Shown here piece after piece: positions 14,489 to 14,956 of a stretch of 14,956 nucleotides of DNA. A program made the translations under genes and the position numbers. Within the stretch, counting starts at the first letter, position 1, and every line of letters starts with the position of its first letter. The notes under the pieces were generated by a model. It did no database searches and was not told the DNA's origin. It saw only the letters and a list, made by a program, of their open reading frames with translations. The stretch covers positions 1 through 14,956 of the forward strand of contig CALBUZ010000026.1 of assembly GCA_937969105.1 (NCBI GenBank), in the 5' to 3' direction. The stretch comes from an uncultured Collinsella sp. GTDB lineage: Bacteria; Actinomycetota; Coriobacteriia; Coriobacteriales; Coriobacteriaceae.

Positions 14489-14911
14489 GTGGCGGTAACA
14501 ATCAGGCAGTGCAACAAACCGACAAAAGAGCAGCTAGCGGCTTCCGTGATCCTGACGGGCGCCTCGGCGTTGCGTATGATGCGCGCCGAACGCCGGCAGA
14601 TGGGCTACGTCGGCTGGAAGGACCTTGAGCCCGAGGAGGAACGCCGCGTGCTGTGTACGTCATCACCTTCGGCCGAGGATATCTGTCTTTCCGACCTGGT
14701 TCGAATTGGAGCCAAAAGCGGCGAGGTGCAAGAAGATCTGTGCTTGCTGGTGGGATCTGCGGCGCAGCGCCGCCGCATGCCTGGCGTGGGCTGGTCCGTG
14801 TGTTCCGGGTTGCCTGCCGGCTCGATCCTAGAGGTGGAACCGGGGGTGTACAGCCTATCTCCCGAGGCCCTTTGTGTTGCCGTCGCCTGCTTCCGAGAAT
14901 ATATCAGATAG
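14489..14911 (+). CDS. hypothetical protein, possibly truncated (140 aa)
   Basis: I do not recognise a named family. The GTG at 14489 is chosen because AGGGG, overlapping the comF stop, lies 8 nt upstream; TTG at 14471 and GTG at 14480 are in-frame alternatives. The reading frame has neighbour-like codon bias and features LTGASALRMMRAERR, LLVGSAAQRRRMPG and a GLPAGSILEVEPGVYSLSPE segment. From memory this resembles the N-terminal module of larger Coriobacteria proteins with a nuclease-like C-terminus (AbiEi/DUF559-like arrangement), with low confidence. If so, the TAG at 14909 cuts it short; an adjoining frame stays open to the window end. The last 45 bases hold no start codon that I can assign. 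Confidence 0.6.
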   Translation: MAVTIRQCNKPTKEQLAASVILTGASALRMMRAERRQMGYVGWKDLEPEEERRVLCTSSPSAEDICLSDLVRIGAKSGEVQEDLCLLVGSAAQRRRMPGVGWSVCSGLPAGSILEVEPGVYSLSPEALCVAVACFREYIR

Positions 14912-14956
14912 TCAAGGAGATAGACAACCGTTTCCGCAGCAGCGTCTGGGAGCAGA

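Overview
The window looks like a piece of a Coriobacteriia chromosome (Actinomycetota), most likely Collinsella or a close relative. This is inferred from the high GC, strong third-position G/C bias, frequent GTG/TTG starts, core genes typical of that class, and short palindromic intergenic repeats. No search was possible, so the taxon is a judgement. No rRNA, tRNA, CRISPR array, integrase or recognisable transposase was seen.

Left part (1-2174). A small uncharacterised minus-strand gene (99-353) diverges from a plus-strand pair: a PLP aminotransferase of the aspartate aminotransferase 'Ic'/MocR-like family (504-1808) and a single-domain STAS anti-sigma-factor antagonist (1860-2174).

Centre (2328-7454). 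A tightly packed plus-strand cluster reads tatA/B-like, tatC, hypA, hypB, topA. The Tat genes make the export pore for folded proteins. HypA and HypB deliver nickel to [NiFe] hydrogenases, which are often Tat-exported, so their adjacency makes functional sense. The topoisomerase I is of the archaeal-like type, with four C-terminal zinc ribbons and a Lys-rich tail. A long GC-rich hairpin ends the cluster and faces a convergent minus-strand gene for a membrane-anchored zinc-ribbon protein (7606-8556).

Right part (8758-14911). A secreted class-A beta-lactamase-fold lipoprotein with a Tat-like signal is followed by a nest of palindromic repeats. Next comes tmk-holB-ricT, a gene order that recalls the tmk...holB-yaaT block of Firmicutes. 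Then come comF, whose ribosome-binding site lies inside a hairpin, and a Coriobacteria-type hypothetical gene that may be cut short near the window edge.

The most notable non-coding signal is a 63-nt palindromic element present twice (7523-7585 and 9815-9877). The 17-nt arms are perfect and the spacer is 29 nt in both copies; each copy lies at the 3' end of a gene. A second palindrome family built on a GGGACGTTCC core abuts the second copy. I did not find a clear new defence or biosynthetic system. The best candidates for something undescribed are these repeats, the RicT protein with its long Arg-rich tail, and the Tat-exported beta-lactamase-fold protein that lacks the usual deacylating glutamate.
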